Assembly: GCF_026241515.1 (NCBI RefSeq)
Contig: NZ_JAPHPW010000001.1
Span: 1-64,000, forward strand
DNA: 64,000 nucleotides
Source of the DNA: Vibrio sp. 14G-20
GTDB taxonomy: Bacteria; Pseudomonadota; Gammaproteobacteria; Enterobacterales; Vibrionaceae
Direction of reading: 5' to 3'
In this document: positions 29,095 through 39,858 of the stretch, in pieces
Position numbering within the stretch: the stretch's first letter is position 1
Layout: every line of letters starts with the position of its first letter
Notes under the pieces: model-generated
The model's input: only the letters and a program-made list of their open reading frames with translations
The model's database searches: none
Told to the model about the DNA's origin: nothing
Translations under genes and position numbers: made by a program

Positions 29095-30231
29095 ATGTAC
29101 GCGCTAAGTAACTGTAAAATTTACACTGGTAGTGATGTTCTAACCGATCATGCTGTTGTAATCGAAAACGAACTGATCAAAAAAGTCTGTCCTATCTCTG
29201 AATTGCCAGAAGGAATCGAAGTTCGCGACCTAGATGGTGCAAACCTAAGCCCAGGTTTCATTGACCTACAACTGAATGGTTGTGGCGGTGTAATGCTTAA
29301 CGATGAGATCACTGCAGAAACCATGCAGATCATGCACAAAGCAAACCTGAAATCTGGCTGTACTAGCTTCCTACCGACGCTTATCACCTCTTCAGACGAA
29401 GATATGCGTGCGGTTATTACGGCTGCGCGTGAATACCACAACCAGTACCAGAACCAATCTTTAGGTCTGCACCTTGAAGGCCCTTACCTAAACGTTGCGA
29501 AAAAAGGTATCCACAGTGTCGATCACATTCGTAAGTCTGACAGCGAAATGATCGAGCTTATCTGTGAAAACCGTGACCTTGTTGCAAAAGTAACATTGGC
29601 TCCGGAGCTTAACGACCCAGAACACATCGAACGCCTGCACAAAGCTGGCGTTGTCGTTTCTATTGGCCACACCAACGCAACTTACGCAGAAGCGCGCCAA
29701 GGTTTCGAATCTGGTATCACATTCGCTACTCATCTATTCAATGCAATGACGCCAATGGTTGGTCGTGAGCCTGGCGTTGTAGGCGCGATTTACGACACAC
29801 CAGAGGTTTACGCTGGTATTATTGCGGACGGTTTCCATGTTGATTACGCAAACATCAGAATTGCGCATAAAATCAAGGGAGAAAAGTTGGTATTAGTGAC
29901 GGATGCCACAGCTCCTGCAGGTGCTGACATGGAATACTTTATTTTTGTCGGTAAGAAAGTATATTACCGAGATGGTAAGTGTGTTGATGAAAACGGCACA
30001 CTGGGCGGCTCAGCTCTGACTATGATTGAAGCAGTTCAGAATACAGTTGAGCACGCTGGTATCGCTTTAGACGAAGCTCTTCGCATGGCTACGCTATACC
30101 CAGCTACGGCTATCGGTGTAGAAAGCAAGCTAGGTCGAATCAAAAAAGGCATGGTTGCAAACCTAGCTGTATTTGACCGAGATTTTAACGTTAAAGCGAC
30201 TGTTGTTAACGGACAATACGAGCACAATTAA
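29095..30231 (+). CDS. nagA: N-acetylglucosamine-6-phosphate deacetylase NagA
   Basis: Deacetylates GlcNAc-6-P to glucosamine-6-P (378 aa, amidohydrolase fold). Metal/substrate residues lie in [32 protein letters not shown] and the catalytic Asp in [19 protein letters not shown] precedes the ATG. The stop is two bases before nagC, forming a nagA-nagC operon divergent from nagE. The deaminase nagB is not in the window. Confidence 0.97.
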   Translation: MYALSNCKIYTGSDVLTDHAVVIENELIKKVCPISELPEGIEVRDLDGANLSPGFIDLQLNGCGGVMLNDEITAETMQIMHKANLKSGCTSFLPTLITSSDEDMRAVITAAREYHNQYQNQSLGLHLEGPYLNVAKKGIHSVDHIRKSDSEMIELICENRDLVAKVTLAPELNDPEHIERLHKAGVVVSIGHTNATYAEARQGFESGITFATHLFNAMTPMVGREPGVVGAIYDTPEVYAGIIADGFHVDYANIRIAHKIKGEKLVLVTDATAPAGADMEYFIFVGKKVYYRDGKCVDENGTLGGSALTMIEAVQNTVEHAGIALDEALRMATLYPATAIGVESKLGRIKKGMVANLAVFDRDFNVKATVVNGQYEHN

Positions 30232-30233
30232 GT

Positions 30234-31448
30234 ATGAATGGCGGACAAATAGGTAACGTAGACTTAGTTAAACAACTAAACAGTGCGGCGGTATACCGAC
30301 TGATAGACCAACAAGGGCCTATCAGTCGTATACAAGTGGCTGATGTAAGCCAACTCGCACCGGCAAGTGTTACAAAAATTACCCGCCAACTTTTAGAGCG
30401 CGGCCTAATTAAAGAGGTTGCGCAGCAAGCGTCTACTGGCGGTAGACGCGCTATCTCCCTAACCACAGAAGTAGAACCTTTTCATTCTGTCGCTGTGCGT
30501 TTGGGTCGAGACTACATTCAAATAAGCCTGCATGACCTTGGCGGTCGTGAATTGGCTTTCCAACAACAAGACCTAAATTATTCAGACCAATCAGACCTTA
30601 CCCAAGGCTTGGTTAATAACCTCAAAGCTTTCATTGCTGAGCATCAGCCAAAGATCGACCAACTGATTGCCATTGGTGTCACTCTTCCTGGCCTAGTTAA
30701 CCCAACGACCGGTGTTGTTGAGTACATGCCGAATACCGACATAGATAACCTTGCATTAAGCGACATTATTCGCGATACATTCCATGTTGCTTGTTTTGTT
30801 GGTAACGATGTTCGAGGAATGGCGCTTGCTGAACACTACTTCGGAGCAAGTAAAGACAGCCAAGATTCTATTTTGGTCAGTGTTCACCGTGGTACAGGTG
30901 CAGGTATTATCGTTAATGGTCAGGTTTTCCTTGGTCATAACCGTAACGTGGGTGAAATTGGTCATATCCAAATTGATCCGCTAGGCGAGCAATGCCAATG
31001 TGGTAACTTCGGATGTCTTGAAACCGTAGCGGCAAACCCAGCTATCGTTGAACGAGTGCAGAAGCTGATTAAACAAGGCTACGAGTCTTCTTTAACAGAG
31101 CTTGAACATATTACGATTCAAGACGTTTGTGACCACGCGATTAATGGTGATGAGCTAGCTAAGCAAAGCTTGGTTCGAGTAGGAAACCAGTTAGGTAAGG
31201 CGATCGCTATGACGATTAACTTATTTAACCCTCAAAAAGTTATCATCGCGGGTGATATTACGAAGGCACAAGAGATTGTTTTCCCTGCAATTAAGCGCAA
31301 TGTAGAGAATCAGTCGTTAACGACTTTCCATAGCGGCTTGCCTATTGTAGCATCACAGATCGATAAACATCCTACGATGGGAGCTTTTGCTATGATTAAG
31401 CGCGCCATGCTCAACGGTGTGTTGCTGCAGAAGCTTCTCGAAGACTAG
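30234..31448 (+). CDS. nagC: N-acetylglucosamine repressor NagC (ROK family)
   Basis: GlcNAc-6-P-responsive transcription factor (404 aa). N-terminal winged helix with GPISRIQVADVSQLAPASVTKI, then a ROK sugar-kinase-like domain with DVRGMALAEHYFG, VHRGTGAGIIVNG and the zinc ligands CQCGNFGCLE. Family members repress nag and chitobiose genes and release DNA on binding GlcNAc-6-P. Its start is two bases after the nagA stop with little visible ribosome binding site, suggesting translational coupling. Confidence 0.96.
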   Translation: MNGGQIGNVDLVKQLNSAAVYRLIDQQGPISRIQVADVSQLAPASVTKITRQLLERGLIKEVAQQASTGGRRAISLTTEVEPFHSVAVRLGRDYIQISLHDLGGRELAFQQQDLNYSDQSDLTQGLVNNLKAFIAEHQPKIDQLIAIGVTLPGLVNPTTGVVEYMPNTDIDNLALSDIIRDTFHVACFVGNDVRGMALAEHYFGASKDSQDSILVSVHRGTGAGIIVNGQVFLGHNRNVGEIGHIQIDPLGEQCQCGNFGCLETVAANPAIVERVQKLIKQGYESSLTELEHITIQDVCDHAINGDELAKQSLVRVGNQLGKAIAMTINLFNPQKVIIAGDITKAQEIVFPAIKRNVENQSLTTFHSGLPIVASQIDKHPTMGAFAMIKRAMLNGVLLQKLLED

Positions 31449-31470
31449 AGAAAAACAATTCTGATTTTCC

Positions 31471-31506
31471 ACGGGCCGTGTTTGTATAAACACGGCCCGT
31501 TTTTTT
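31471..31506 (+). terminator. Terminator of nagA-nagC
   Basis: ACGGGCCGTGTTTGTATAAACACGGCCCGT is a 13-base perfect stem with a four-base loop followed by T7. Confidence 0.95.
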
Positions 31507-31532
31507 AAGCTAGGGAACTACAACAACAAGTT

Positions 31533-33119
31533 ATGGAACTTATATTAATATCCACTGCGTTTATCGCAGGATTTATTGCTTTAAAGTGTCACCTTCCCCC
31601 ATTAGTTGGTTTTTTGGTTGCAGGCTTTGGGCTTTTTGCCTTTGGCTTTGAAACCAATGACACCATCATTACTTTAGCTGACCTTGGTGTCACGCTGCTT
31701 CTATTTACTATCGGCTTAAAACTCGACATCAAAACCCTACTCTCTAAAGAGATCTGGGCTGGCGCGACAATCCACAACCTTTTGTCCACTCTGTTTTTCG
31801 CTGTCGCCCTATTTGGTTTTAAGTTCTTAGGTATTTCATCGCTGGCTGCCATGTCGGTAGAACAGATCGTTCTGCTCGGTTTTGCTCTGTCATTCTCCAG
31901 TACGGTATTTGCGGTTAAGACTCTGCAAGAGAAAGGCGAAATGAATGCGACTTACGGAACTCTGGCGATTGGTATCTTGGTCATGCAGGATATCTTCGCC
32001 GTAGTATTCCTAACGGCTTCTACAGGTAAAATCCCTGAGTGGTATGCGATTGCTCTGTTTGCCTTGCCCTTACTACGCCCACTGTTCTACAAAGTGCTCG
32101 ATTGGGTTGGTCATGGTGAGATGCTGGTTCTTTCCGGCATCTTCTTCGCATTAGTCGTAGGTGCTGGTTTATTCCATTTGGTTGGTGTGAAACCAGACCT
32201 GGGTGCTCTTGTTCTAGGTATGTTACTTGCGGGTCACCCAAAAGCCTCAGAGCTATCAAAATCGCTGTTTAACCTTAAAGAGCTTTTCCTCGTCTGTTTC
32301 TTCTTGAACATTGGTTTGTCAGAGCAACCAACCATTCAAGGCTTTATGCTTGCAATCTTGTTCTTACTGATGCTGCCAGTGAAAGGTGTTCTCTACTTCT
32401 TGGTGCTTAACCGCTTCAAGTTCCGTGTTCGAACGTCCCTACTTGCCTCTTTATCACTGTTTAACTACAGCGAATTTGGCCTAATCGTTGGTGGCCTCGC
32501 CTTCAAGATGGGTTGGATGTCGGGTGATATCTTAGTTGCCGTCGCGATTGCGGTTTCACTGTCGTTCTTAATCGCTGCACCTTTAAACCGAGCTGGTCAC
32601 AAGCTTTATCAGCAGTCAGGTAAATGGCTGAAAGAGCACGCGTCAGAAAAGCTTCACCGACGTGATAAGCGAATTGACCCGGGTCGGGCTCAAGTTCTTA
32701 TTCTTGGTATGGGACGAATTGGTACTGGTGCTTATGACGAATTACGTTCTCGCTACGGTAAAGTGAGCTTAGGTGTCGAAGTTCGTGAAGAAGCTGCGCA
32801 CAACCACAGAAGCCATGGCAGAAACGTGATTTCTGGCGACGCGACTGACCCAGATTTTTGGGAGCGAATTCTAGATACAGCAAACGTAAAACTGGTGATT
32901 TTGGCAATGCCTCACCACCAAGGTAATCAAACCGCTTTAGAGCAATTGAAGTCACGTAACTTTAAAGGCCAAATTGCGGCTATTGCTGAATACCCAGATC
33001 AACTCGAAACACTGAAAGAGAATGGCGTTGATGCGGCATTTAACATTTACAGCGAGGCTGGTAGTGGTTTTGCTCGCCACGTTTGCGAACAGTTAAATCC
33101 AAATATCAATAAAATCTAG
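31533..33119 (+). CDS. CPA2-family cation:proton antiporter with TrkA-N domain (KefB/YbaL-like)
   Basis: A 528-residue inner-membrane protein with about 12 hydrophobic segments of the Na+/H+ exchanger fold (1-~375, with GVTLLLFTIGLKLDI and SSTVFAVKTLQEKGE), then a cytosolic TrkA-N/RCK nucleotide-binding domain (about 385-520; VLILGMGRIGTGAYDEL). The architecture is that of KefB/KefC and YbaL, which exchange K+ or other cations for H+ under nucleotide or glutathione control. Which ligand and ion apply here cannot be read from sequence; no KefF/KefG-type partner lies next to it. It stands alone between the nagC and its own terminator. Confidence 0.88.
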   Translation: MELILISTAFIAGFIALKCHLPPLVGFLVAGFGLFAFGFETNDTIITLADLGVTLLLFTIGLKLDIKTLLSKEIWAGATIHNLLSTLFFAVALFGFKFLGISSLAAMSVEQIVLLGFALSFSSTVFAVKTLQEKGEMNATYGTLAIGILVMQDIFAVVFLTASTGKIPEWYAIALFALPLLRPLFYKVLDWVGHGEMLVLSGIFFALVVGAGLFHLVGVKPDLGALVLGMLLAGHPKASELSKSLFNLKELFLVCFFLNIGLSEQPTIQGFMLAILFLLMLPVKGVLYFLVLNRFKFRVRTSLLASLSLFNYSEFGLIVGGLAFKMGWMSGDILVAVAIAVSLSFLIAAPLNRAGHKLYQQSGKWLKEHASEKLHRRDKRIDPGRAQVLILGMGRIGTGAYDELRSRYGKVSLGVEVREEAAHNHRSHGRNVISGDATDPDFWERILDTANVKLVILAMPHHQGNQTALEQLKSRNFKGQIAAIAEYPDQLETLKENGVDAAFNIYSEAGSGFARHVCEQLNPNINKI

Positions 33120-33139
33120 TATTAGACCGTGTTCAACCA

Positions 33140-33184
33140 AACCTCTCAAAACTGCCTATTTTTCGCACTTTTGAGAGGTTTTTG
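33140..33184 (+). terminator. Terminator of the CPA2 antiporter gene
   Basis: Twelve-base stem AACCTCTCAAAA / TTTTGAGAGGTT with a 17-base loop, followed by TTTTG. Confidence 0.85.
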
Positions 33185-33354
33185 TTTAAAAAACCAACCG
33201 CAATTAAACGCCACCCACCAAAATCACATGTAAATTAGATAATTTCTAACATAACACCCTTTATATTATTTTTTTGCTCACATCCGGTTGCTTTTTTTAG
33301 CCAGAATGGCAAATTGAATGCAGTTGATTTGGAAATTATTTAAAAGGAAGTTCT

Positions 33355-35019
33355 ATGTGTTCAGTATTTGGCATTCTCGACATTAAAAGTGATGCCGCAG
33401 CACTTCGCCCTATTGCTTTAGAAATGTCTAAAAAGCTTCGTCACCGTGGTCCAGACTGGTCTGGTATCTATGCTGGTGAAAAAGCAATCCTTGCTCATGA
33501 GCGTCTTGCTATTGTTGGCTTGAACAGTGGTGCTCAACCACTATACAGCCAAGACAAAAAGCACATTCTTGCAGTAAACGGTGAAATTTATAACCACAAA
33601 GAACTTCGCGCACGCTATGAAGATAAGTACCAGTTCCAGACTGATTCTGACTGTGAAGTTATCCTAGCGCTATACCAAGAGATGGGTGCAGACCTTCTAG
33701 AAGAGCTTAACGGTATTTTCGCTTTCGTTTTATACGACGAAGAGAAAGACGAGTACCTAGTGGGCCGCGACCATATTGGTATTATTCCGCTTTACCAAGG
33801 TTACGATGAGCACGGTAACTACTACGTGGCTTCAGAGATGAAAGCATTGGTTGAAGTATGTAAGACGATCAGTGAATTCCCTCCTGGTAGCTTCTACTCT
33901 TCGAAAGATGCAGAACCTCAACGCTACTACATCCGAGATTGGAACGAATACGCTGCCGTTCAAGGCAACAGCACAAGCAAAGAAGAGCTGACTGAAGCAC
34001 TAGAAGCAGCGGTTAAACGTCAACTAATGACTGACGTTCCTTACGGTGTGCTTCTATCAGGAGGCCTTGATTCATCAATTACTTCAGCAGTCGCTAAACG
34101 CTTTGCAGCAATGCGCATCGAAGACGATGAGCAATCTGAAGCTTGGTGGCCACAACTGCACTCATTCGCTGTTGGCCTTGAAGGCGCACCAGATCTTATC
34201 GCTGCTCGTGAAGTTGCAGATAAGATTGGTACCGTACACCACGAGATGACTTACACCATTCAGGAAGGCTTAGATGCCATCCGTGATGTTATCTACCACA
34301 TCGAGACTTACGATGTAACAACGATTCGTGCATCAACGCCGATGTACTTGCTTGCTCGTAAGATCAAGGCAATGGGCATCAAGATGGTACTGTCTGGTGA
34401 AGGTGCCGATGAGATCTTTGGTGGTTACCTGTACTTCCATAAAGCGCCAAACGCGAAAGAGTTCCATGAAGAGACAGTACGTAAGCTACTTGCTCTAAGC
34501 ATGTTCGACTGTGCTCGTGCCAACAAATCGCTAGCGGCATGGGGTGTTGAAGGCCGTGTACCATTCTTGGATAAAGAGTTCATCGATGTCGCAATGCGTC
34601 TGAACCCTGAAGACAAGATGTGTGGTAACGGTAAAATGGAAAAACACATCCTGCGTGAATGTTTTGAAGACTACCTACCAGATTCAATCGCATGGCGTCA
34701 AAAAGAGCAGTTCTCTGATGGTGTTGGCTACGACTGGATTGACACATTAAAAGCCACGGCTGAAGCAAAAGTAACGGATCAACAAATGGAAGCTGCTAAG
34801 TTCCGTTTCCCTTACAACACGCCAACAACCAAAGAAGGTTATGCTTACCGTGAAATCTTTGAGGAGCTATTCCCTCTAGAATCAGCGGCAGAATGTGTAC
34901 CTGGTGGTCCTTCAGTTGCTTGTTCATCAGCGAAAGCGATTGAGTGGGATGAGTCATTCAAAAACTGTGTCGACCCATCAGGCCGTGCAGTACAAGCCGT
35001 TCACAACGACTCTTACTAA
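33355..35019 (+). CDS. asnB: Asparagine synthetase B, glutamine-hydrolysing
   Basis: Makes asparagine from aspartate, glutamine and ATP (554 aa). Cys2 after the initiator Met is the glutaminase nucleophile (MCSVFGILD), RHRGPDWSG and VNGEIYNHKELR belong to the N-terminal amidotransferase domain, and GVLLSGGLDSSITSAVA is the ATP pyrophosphatase P-loop of the synthetase domain, with VLSGEGADEIFGGY downstream. AAAGGAAG precedes the ATG. Single-gene unit with its own terminator. Confidence 0.98.
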   Translation: MCSVFGILDIKSDAAALRPIALEMSKKLRHRGPDWSGIYAGEKAILAHERLAIVGLNSGAQPLYSQDKKHILAVNGEIYNHKELRARYEDKYQFQTDSDCEVILALYQEMGADLLEELNGIFAFVLYDEEKDEYLVGRDHIGIIPLYQGYDEHGNYYVASEMKALVEVCKTISEFPPGSFYSSKDAEPQRYYIRDWNEYAAVQGNSTSKEELTEALEAAVKRQLMTDVPYGVLLSGGLDSSITSAVAKRFAAMRIEDDEQSEAWWPQLHSFAVGLEGAPDLIAAREVADKIGTVHHEMTYTIQEGLDAIRDVIYHIETYDVTTIRASTPMYLLARKIKAMGIKMVLSGEGADEIFGGYLYFHKAPNAKEFHEETVRKLLALSMFDCARANKSLAAWGVEGRVPFLDKEFIDVAMRLNPEDKMCGNGKMEKHILRECFEDYLPDSIAWRQKEQFSDGVGYDWIDTLKATAEAKVTDQQMEAAKFRFPYNTPTTKEGYAYREIFEELFPLESAAECVPGGPSVACSSAKAIEWDESFKNCVDPSGRAVQAVHNDSY

Positions 35020-35049
35020 AAGATATCTTTTGAATAAATGCTAAACACT

Positions 35050-35076
35050 AAAAAGGCGCACAATGCGCCTTTTTTA
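35050..35076. terminator. Bidirectional terminator between asnB and rfaH
   Basis: AAAAAGGCGCA / TGCGCCTTTTTT stem with a three-base loop. Confidence 0.94.
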
Positions 35077-35101
35077 TTAAGCCTTATTTTTATTATTGCA
35101 G

Positions 35102-35620
35102 TTATGCGTGAGCTTGAAGCGCCTCGTTCTCGATACTGACGGGCACCAGTTGACTGATCATCTTAACTAACATGATAGAGCGTGCCTCACCATCTTTTTG
35201 ATGATAGATAGCCTCAATACCAGCAAACTGACCGCTCTTAATTTTCACGACTTGCCCAGACTCAAACTCAATACAACAATCTCCAACTTCGTTACTGCAG
35301 CACTTCTCAAACTCTTTGAGTTCAAACACCAAGTCTCCTTGGACCTCGTGTGGCCTTGCGCCAAACTTAATAAAATCGACGACACCACGCGTTGAACGAA
35401 CAGTAGTAAAACTTGGACCTTGTTCGTAATCAAAGCGTACAAAGATGTAAGATGGGAATAGCGGTTCTTTGACCTGCTTCTCTTTCCCTCTAACGACCTT
35501 CTTGACATCGATTTGAGGATAAAAGCACTCTACCCCCTGATTCTCTAAGTGTTGTTGAGCACGCTTCTGATCACCGCGCTTACAATAAAGTAAATACCAA
35601 CGTTTCATTTTACTAGCCAT
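35102..35620 (-). CDS. rfaH: Transcription antitermination factor RfaH
   Basis: NusG paralogue recruited to ops-containing operons (LPS, capsule, virulence) to prevent early termination. The 172-residue protein starts with an NGN domain (MKRWYLLYCKRGDQKRAQQHLENQGVECFYP, FPSYIFVRFDYE, TVRSTRGVVDFIKFG) and ends in a KOW-like domain (GQVVKIKSGQFAGIEAIY). Two starts are possible: ATG 35620 and ATG 35608 (which gives MKRWYLLY like most RfaH); neither has a clear ribosome binding site. No ops element was noticed within the window, so its targets are elsewhere. Confidence 0.93.
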   Translation of the reverse strand: MASKMKRWYLLYCKRGDQKRAQQHLENQGVECFYPQIDVKKVVRGKEKQVKEPLFPSYIFVRFDYEQGPSFTTVRSTRGVVDFIKFGARPHEVQGDLVFELKEFEKCCSNEVGDCCIEFESGQVVKIKSGQFAGIEAIYHQKDGEARSIMLVKMISQLVPVSIENEALQAHA

Positions 35621-36110
35621 TTTCTATTTTGGGACATATTACCACAAGCCTAAAACGGTTAATCACCGTTAATAAAATGAATCCTGATAAGCAATAAATT
35701 ATGCGTAACAGACCAACTTATCAACAAAAAGCCATAGGGACAAAAAGTGGTTAAGCATTGTACAGGGAACATTTACAGATAAAAAGTCGCATTGTTGTAA
35801 GCCTATGTATGCTGCACACATAAAGAATATCGTACTATTTATTTTTAAAAACTATCCAACAAGTCAATGAATTCAATCATTAGCATTCGATAATTCTTTT
35901 AAAAAGAACATTATGCGCTCAACTCAAAACTGGAAAATTAGTTTGCAGCACGCATTATCTGGGCAACATTTCCAATAAAATCCCATATTTTCATAAACTT
36001 ATAAAAAATAAGTTATCGTGACCATAAAAGACGGCTATTGCAGATGGTTATTCCGCTCTGTATACATAAGTGACTATAAAATCTTTTAATACCTAAAATT
36101 AGTAAAACTT
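35621..36110. other. Long AT-rich gap between rfaH and the peptide transporter
   Basis: A 490-base divergent gap with no credible ORF. It contains an AT-rich dyad TTCTTTT-AAAAAGAA near 35894-35908 and TATAAA/TAAAAT-like promoter elements close to the transporter start. No hairpin-plus-T-run suggestive of an sRNA gene was seen. Confidence 0.45.
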
Positions 36111-37496
36111 ATGCCAAGCAATCACAACATATTTGGCCACCCTAGAGGCCTATTTCTACTCTTTAGCACCGAGCTATGGGAACGTTTCTCCTACTATGCA
36201 ATGCGTGCAATTCTTGTTTTATTTCTTACCGATACCACTATCAATGGTGGTCTTGGTTGGTCAACAAAAGATGCCCTCGATCTTTATGGTATCTACACAG
36301 GCTTAGTCTATATCACGCCATTAATCGGCGGCTGGCTTGCCGATAACTACTTAGGACAACGTAAATCGATCCTAGTAGGCGGTGTATTAATGGCATTAGG
36401 TCAATTTACGCTCGCCCTTCCTAACGGCGCGATTGGCTTAGACCAAGTAAATGCTCTTTATCTAGGTTTAGCACTGCTTATCAGTGGTAACGGTATGTTT
36501 AAACCAAACATCTCGACCATGGTTGGCGACCTATACCAAGAAGGCGACAACCGACGTGACGGCGCTTTCACCATTTTCTACATGGGCATCAACTTAGGCG
36601 CGCTACTGGGTGGCTTAATTTCAGGCGCTGCAGTCGACTCATTCGGTTGGAAAGCTGGCTTCCTAGCCGCTGGTATCGGTATGGTTATTAGCTTAGTTAT
36701 GCAGTTGACGATGGCTCAATCATGGTTAGGCAATATTGGCTCAGTACCTGCAGCTGCACGAGCGAAAGAGCTAAATAAATCGAAAGAGAAAACACCACTG
36801 ACTAAAGAAGAGTTCGACAGACTAAAAGTTATTCTGATTATGGGTCTGTTCGTAATTGTTTTCTGGGCTGGTTTTGAACAAGCTGGTGGTCTGATGAACA
36901 TCTACACTCAGCAATATACTGATCGTATGATTGGTGGTTTTGAAGTCCCAGCAGCATGGTTCCAATCTCTTAACCCATTCTTCATCATCACCCTCGCACC
37001 TATCATTGCGGCATTTTGGGTCAAGCTTGGTAAGCGCGAACCAAACTCTCCTGTGAAATTTGCAATGGCTTTGTTCTTCCTAGCTCTAGGCTTTGTGTGC
37101 ATGATGGGCGCAGTAATGGAGCAAGGTGGCGATCTAACAGTGAAAACATCAATGCTGTGGCTAGTCGGTGCTTTCTTCTTCCATACCCTTGGCGAGCTTT
37201 GTCTATCTCCTATTGGCCTGTCGTTGGTCACTAAGTTAGCTCCGCTTCGTCTAGCATCGTTAATGATGGGTACATGGTTTGGTTTCAATGCTGTCGCAAA
37301 CTACGTAGCTGGCCTTGTGGGTTCTCACGTAGGTGAGCTTGGCGCGATGTCTATCTTCGGTGGTATCGCAATTACAGCGACAATCAGTGGCGTCTTACTG
37401 CTTCTTTGTGCTGGCAAACTTGTATCATGGATGCATGGCGTAGAAACCAACATGACGCTTGAAGCAGAACCAAAAGCAGAAACTTCGGTTGCTTAA
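36111..37496 (+). CDS. POT-family proton-dependent di/tripeptide transporter
   Basis: A 461-residue inner-membrane protein of the major facilitator POT/PTR2 family with about 12-14 hydrophobic segments. The H+-coupling motif ELWERFSYYAMRAIL lies in the first helix, GGWLADNYLGQRKSI is the conserved loop motif, FYMGINLGALLG is the second PTR2 signature, and FFFHTLGELCLSPIGLSLVTKLAP the C-terminal family motif. It is closest in type to E. coli DtpA/DtpB; which subtype cannot be set. Its ATG has only a poor ribosome binding site (TAGTAAAACTT). Confidence 0.93.
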   Translation: MPSNHNIFGHPRGLFLLFSTELWERFSYYAMRAILVLFLTDTTINGGLGWSTKDALDLYGIYTGLVYITPLIGGWLADNYLGQRKSILVGGVLMALGQFTLALPNGAIGLDQVNALYLGLALLISGNGMFKPNISTMVGDLYQEGDNRRDGAFTIFYMGINLGALLGGLISGAAVDSFGWKAGFLAAGIGMVISLVMQLTMAQSWLGNIGSVPAAARAKELNKSKEKTPLTKEEFDRLKVILIMGLFVIVFWAGFEQAGGLMNIYTQQYTDRMIGGFEVPAAWFQSLNPFFIITLAPIIAAFWVKLGKREPNSPVKFAMALFFLALGFVCMMGAVMEQGGDLTVKTSMLWLVGAFFFHTLGELCLSPIGLSLVTKLAPLRLASLMMGTWFGFNAVANYVAGLVGSHVGELGAMSIFGGIAITATISGVLLLLCAGKLVSWMHGVETNMTLEAEPKAETSVA

Positions 37497-37531
37497 TAGC
37501 TAGCTCTATTTCAAGAAGAAACATCGAGATC

Positions 37532-37562
37532 AAAAAGGGCTGCTCAATGAGCAGCCCTTTTT
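37532..37562. terminator. Bidirectional terminator between the POT transporter and hemH
   Basis: AAAAAGGGCTGCTC / GAGCAGCCCTTTTT stem with an AAT-type loop. Confidence 0.95.
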
Positions 37563-37586
37563 ATCATCTATTCAATCGACATATCG

Positions 37587-38549
37587 TTAGCGATGAAGTG
37601 CCACTAGTTCAGCCATCATATCGATGTGTGAGTCTCTGTCATTGAGACACATAATGTAGCTAAAGTCAGAACCACCAGCATCAATGAACGTCTCTTTACA
37701 CTGATCTGAAATCTCTTCTAACGTTTCTAAACAATCCACTGAGAATGCGGGCGCCATAATATCGATCTTCTTGATGCCTTTGCTTGGAAGCGTTTCAAGC
37801 GTTTCGTCGGTATAAGGCTTCAACCACTCCTCGCGGCCAAATCGAGATTGGTATGTCATGGTGATGTCTTCCGAGGATAACCCTAACTCCGCAGCAAGCA
37901 ATTTGGTCGTCGCTTCACAATGTTGAGGATAGATATCGCCTTCATCGGCTAACCTTTTAGGGATGCCGTGGAATGAACACACCAAGTGATCGCCTTTGCC
38001 ATTTTCTTCCCAATGGCTACGAACACTTTCAGCCAGTGCTTTCGCATAACTAGGGTGAGAGTAATAATCTCGAATAAAGCGATAGCTCGGGATAACAGGC
38101 ATTTGTTTGAAGGCTTTAGTTAAGCCATCAGAAACGGCCGCTGTCGTTGTGCCCGAGTATTGAGGGTATAAAGGCAATACGATGATGTCTTCAACGCCCT
38201 GCTCCATTAATTGCTCAACGCCGGTTTTAAGGCTTGGGTTGCCATAAGTCATTCCCAATGCAACCGGCATCTGTAATTTTGTTTGTAGCTTTTCAGCTTG
38301 TCTCTGCGAATAAACAAGCAATGGTGAGCCTTCGTCCATCCAAACAGACTGATAAAGCTTAGCCACTTTAGGTGCTCGAATCGGTAGAATCACCCCATGT
38401 AAAATAGGACACCAAAGCCAGCGTGTTAAGTTTACCACTCGTTTATCGTGTAAGAATTCACTTAAAAATCGGCGAACGCCAGCTGGAGTCGCGGTATCTG
38501 GTGTTCCTAGGTTAACCAGTAAAACGCCCTGCTTTTTATTATTTTCCAT
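37587..38549 (-). CDS. hemH: Ferrochelatase HemH
   Basis: Inserts Fe2+ into protoporphyrin IX, the last step of haem synthesis (320 aa). [11 protein letters not shown] opens the protein, [17 protein letters not shown] is the porphyrin-binding segment, [14 protein letters not shown] carries the catalytic His, and [18 protein letters not shown] with [14 protein letters not shown] complete the family signature. It stands upstream of adk in the reverse order adk-hemH on the minus strand, a common gammaproteobacterial pairing. Confidence 0.97.
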   Translation of the reverse strand: MENNKKQGVLLVNLGTPDTATPAGVRRFLSEFLHDKRVVNLTRWLWCPILHGVILPIRAPKVAKLYQSVWMDEGSPLLVYSQRQAEKLQTKLQMPVALGMTYGNPSLKTGVEQLMEQGVEDIIVLPLYPQYSGTTTAAVSDGLTKAFKQMPVIPSYRFIRDYYSHPSYAKALAESVRSHWEENGKGDHLVCSFHGIPKRLADEGDIYPQHCEATTKLLAAELGLSSEDITMTYQSRFGREEWLKPYTDETLETLPSKGIKKIDIMAPAFSVDCLETLEEISDQCKETFIDAGGSDFSYIMCLNDRDSHIDMMAELVALHR

Positions 38550-38763
38550 AGCTACCTGAGACCAATGTGTGATTTTCTGGAACGTAATATACTAATCTGC
38601 ATAAGTTTAAGATCATTGTTACGCAACTAAATTTAAGAATAGTCGTTCTTAACCTGAGTTATCGCAACATCACCTTGATCGTTAGCCGCGCGAATCTAAG
38701 CCGTAGCGCGGAAATTATGCACAATCGATTTATCTAGATTGGTATATGACTAAAAATTGAAAC

Positions 38764-38789
38764 AAAAAAAGCGACCTTTAAGGTCGCTT
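38764..38789 (-). terminator. Terminator of adk
   Basis: AAGCGACCT / AGGTCGCTT hairpin with a very short loop, followed on the minus strand by T7. It separates adk from hemH. Confidence 0.9.
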
Positions 38790-38825
38790 CCAATATATCA
38801 AATTCTAAAACTGGCTGTTAGCCAA

Positions 38826-39858
<1,033 letters not shown>

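Noticed and set aside
35621..36110. Small RNA gene in the rfaH/POT gap
   Set aside because: No hairpin with a T run was found in the gap.
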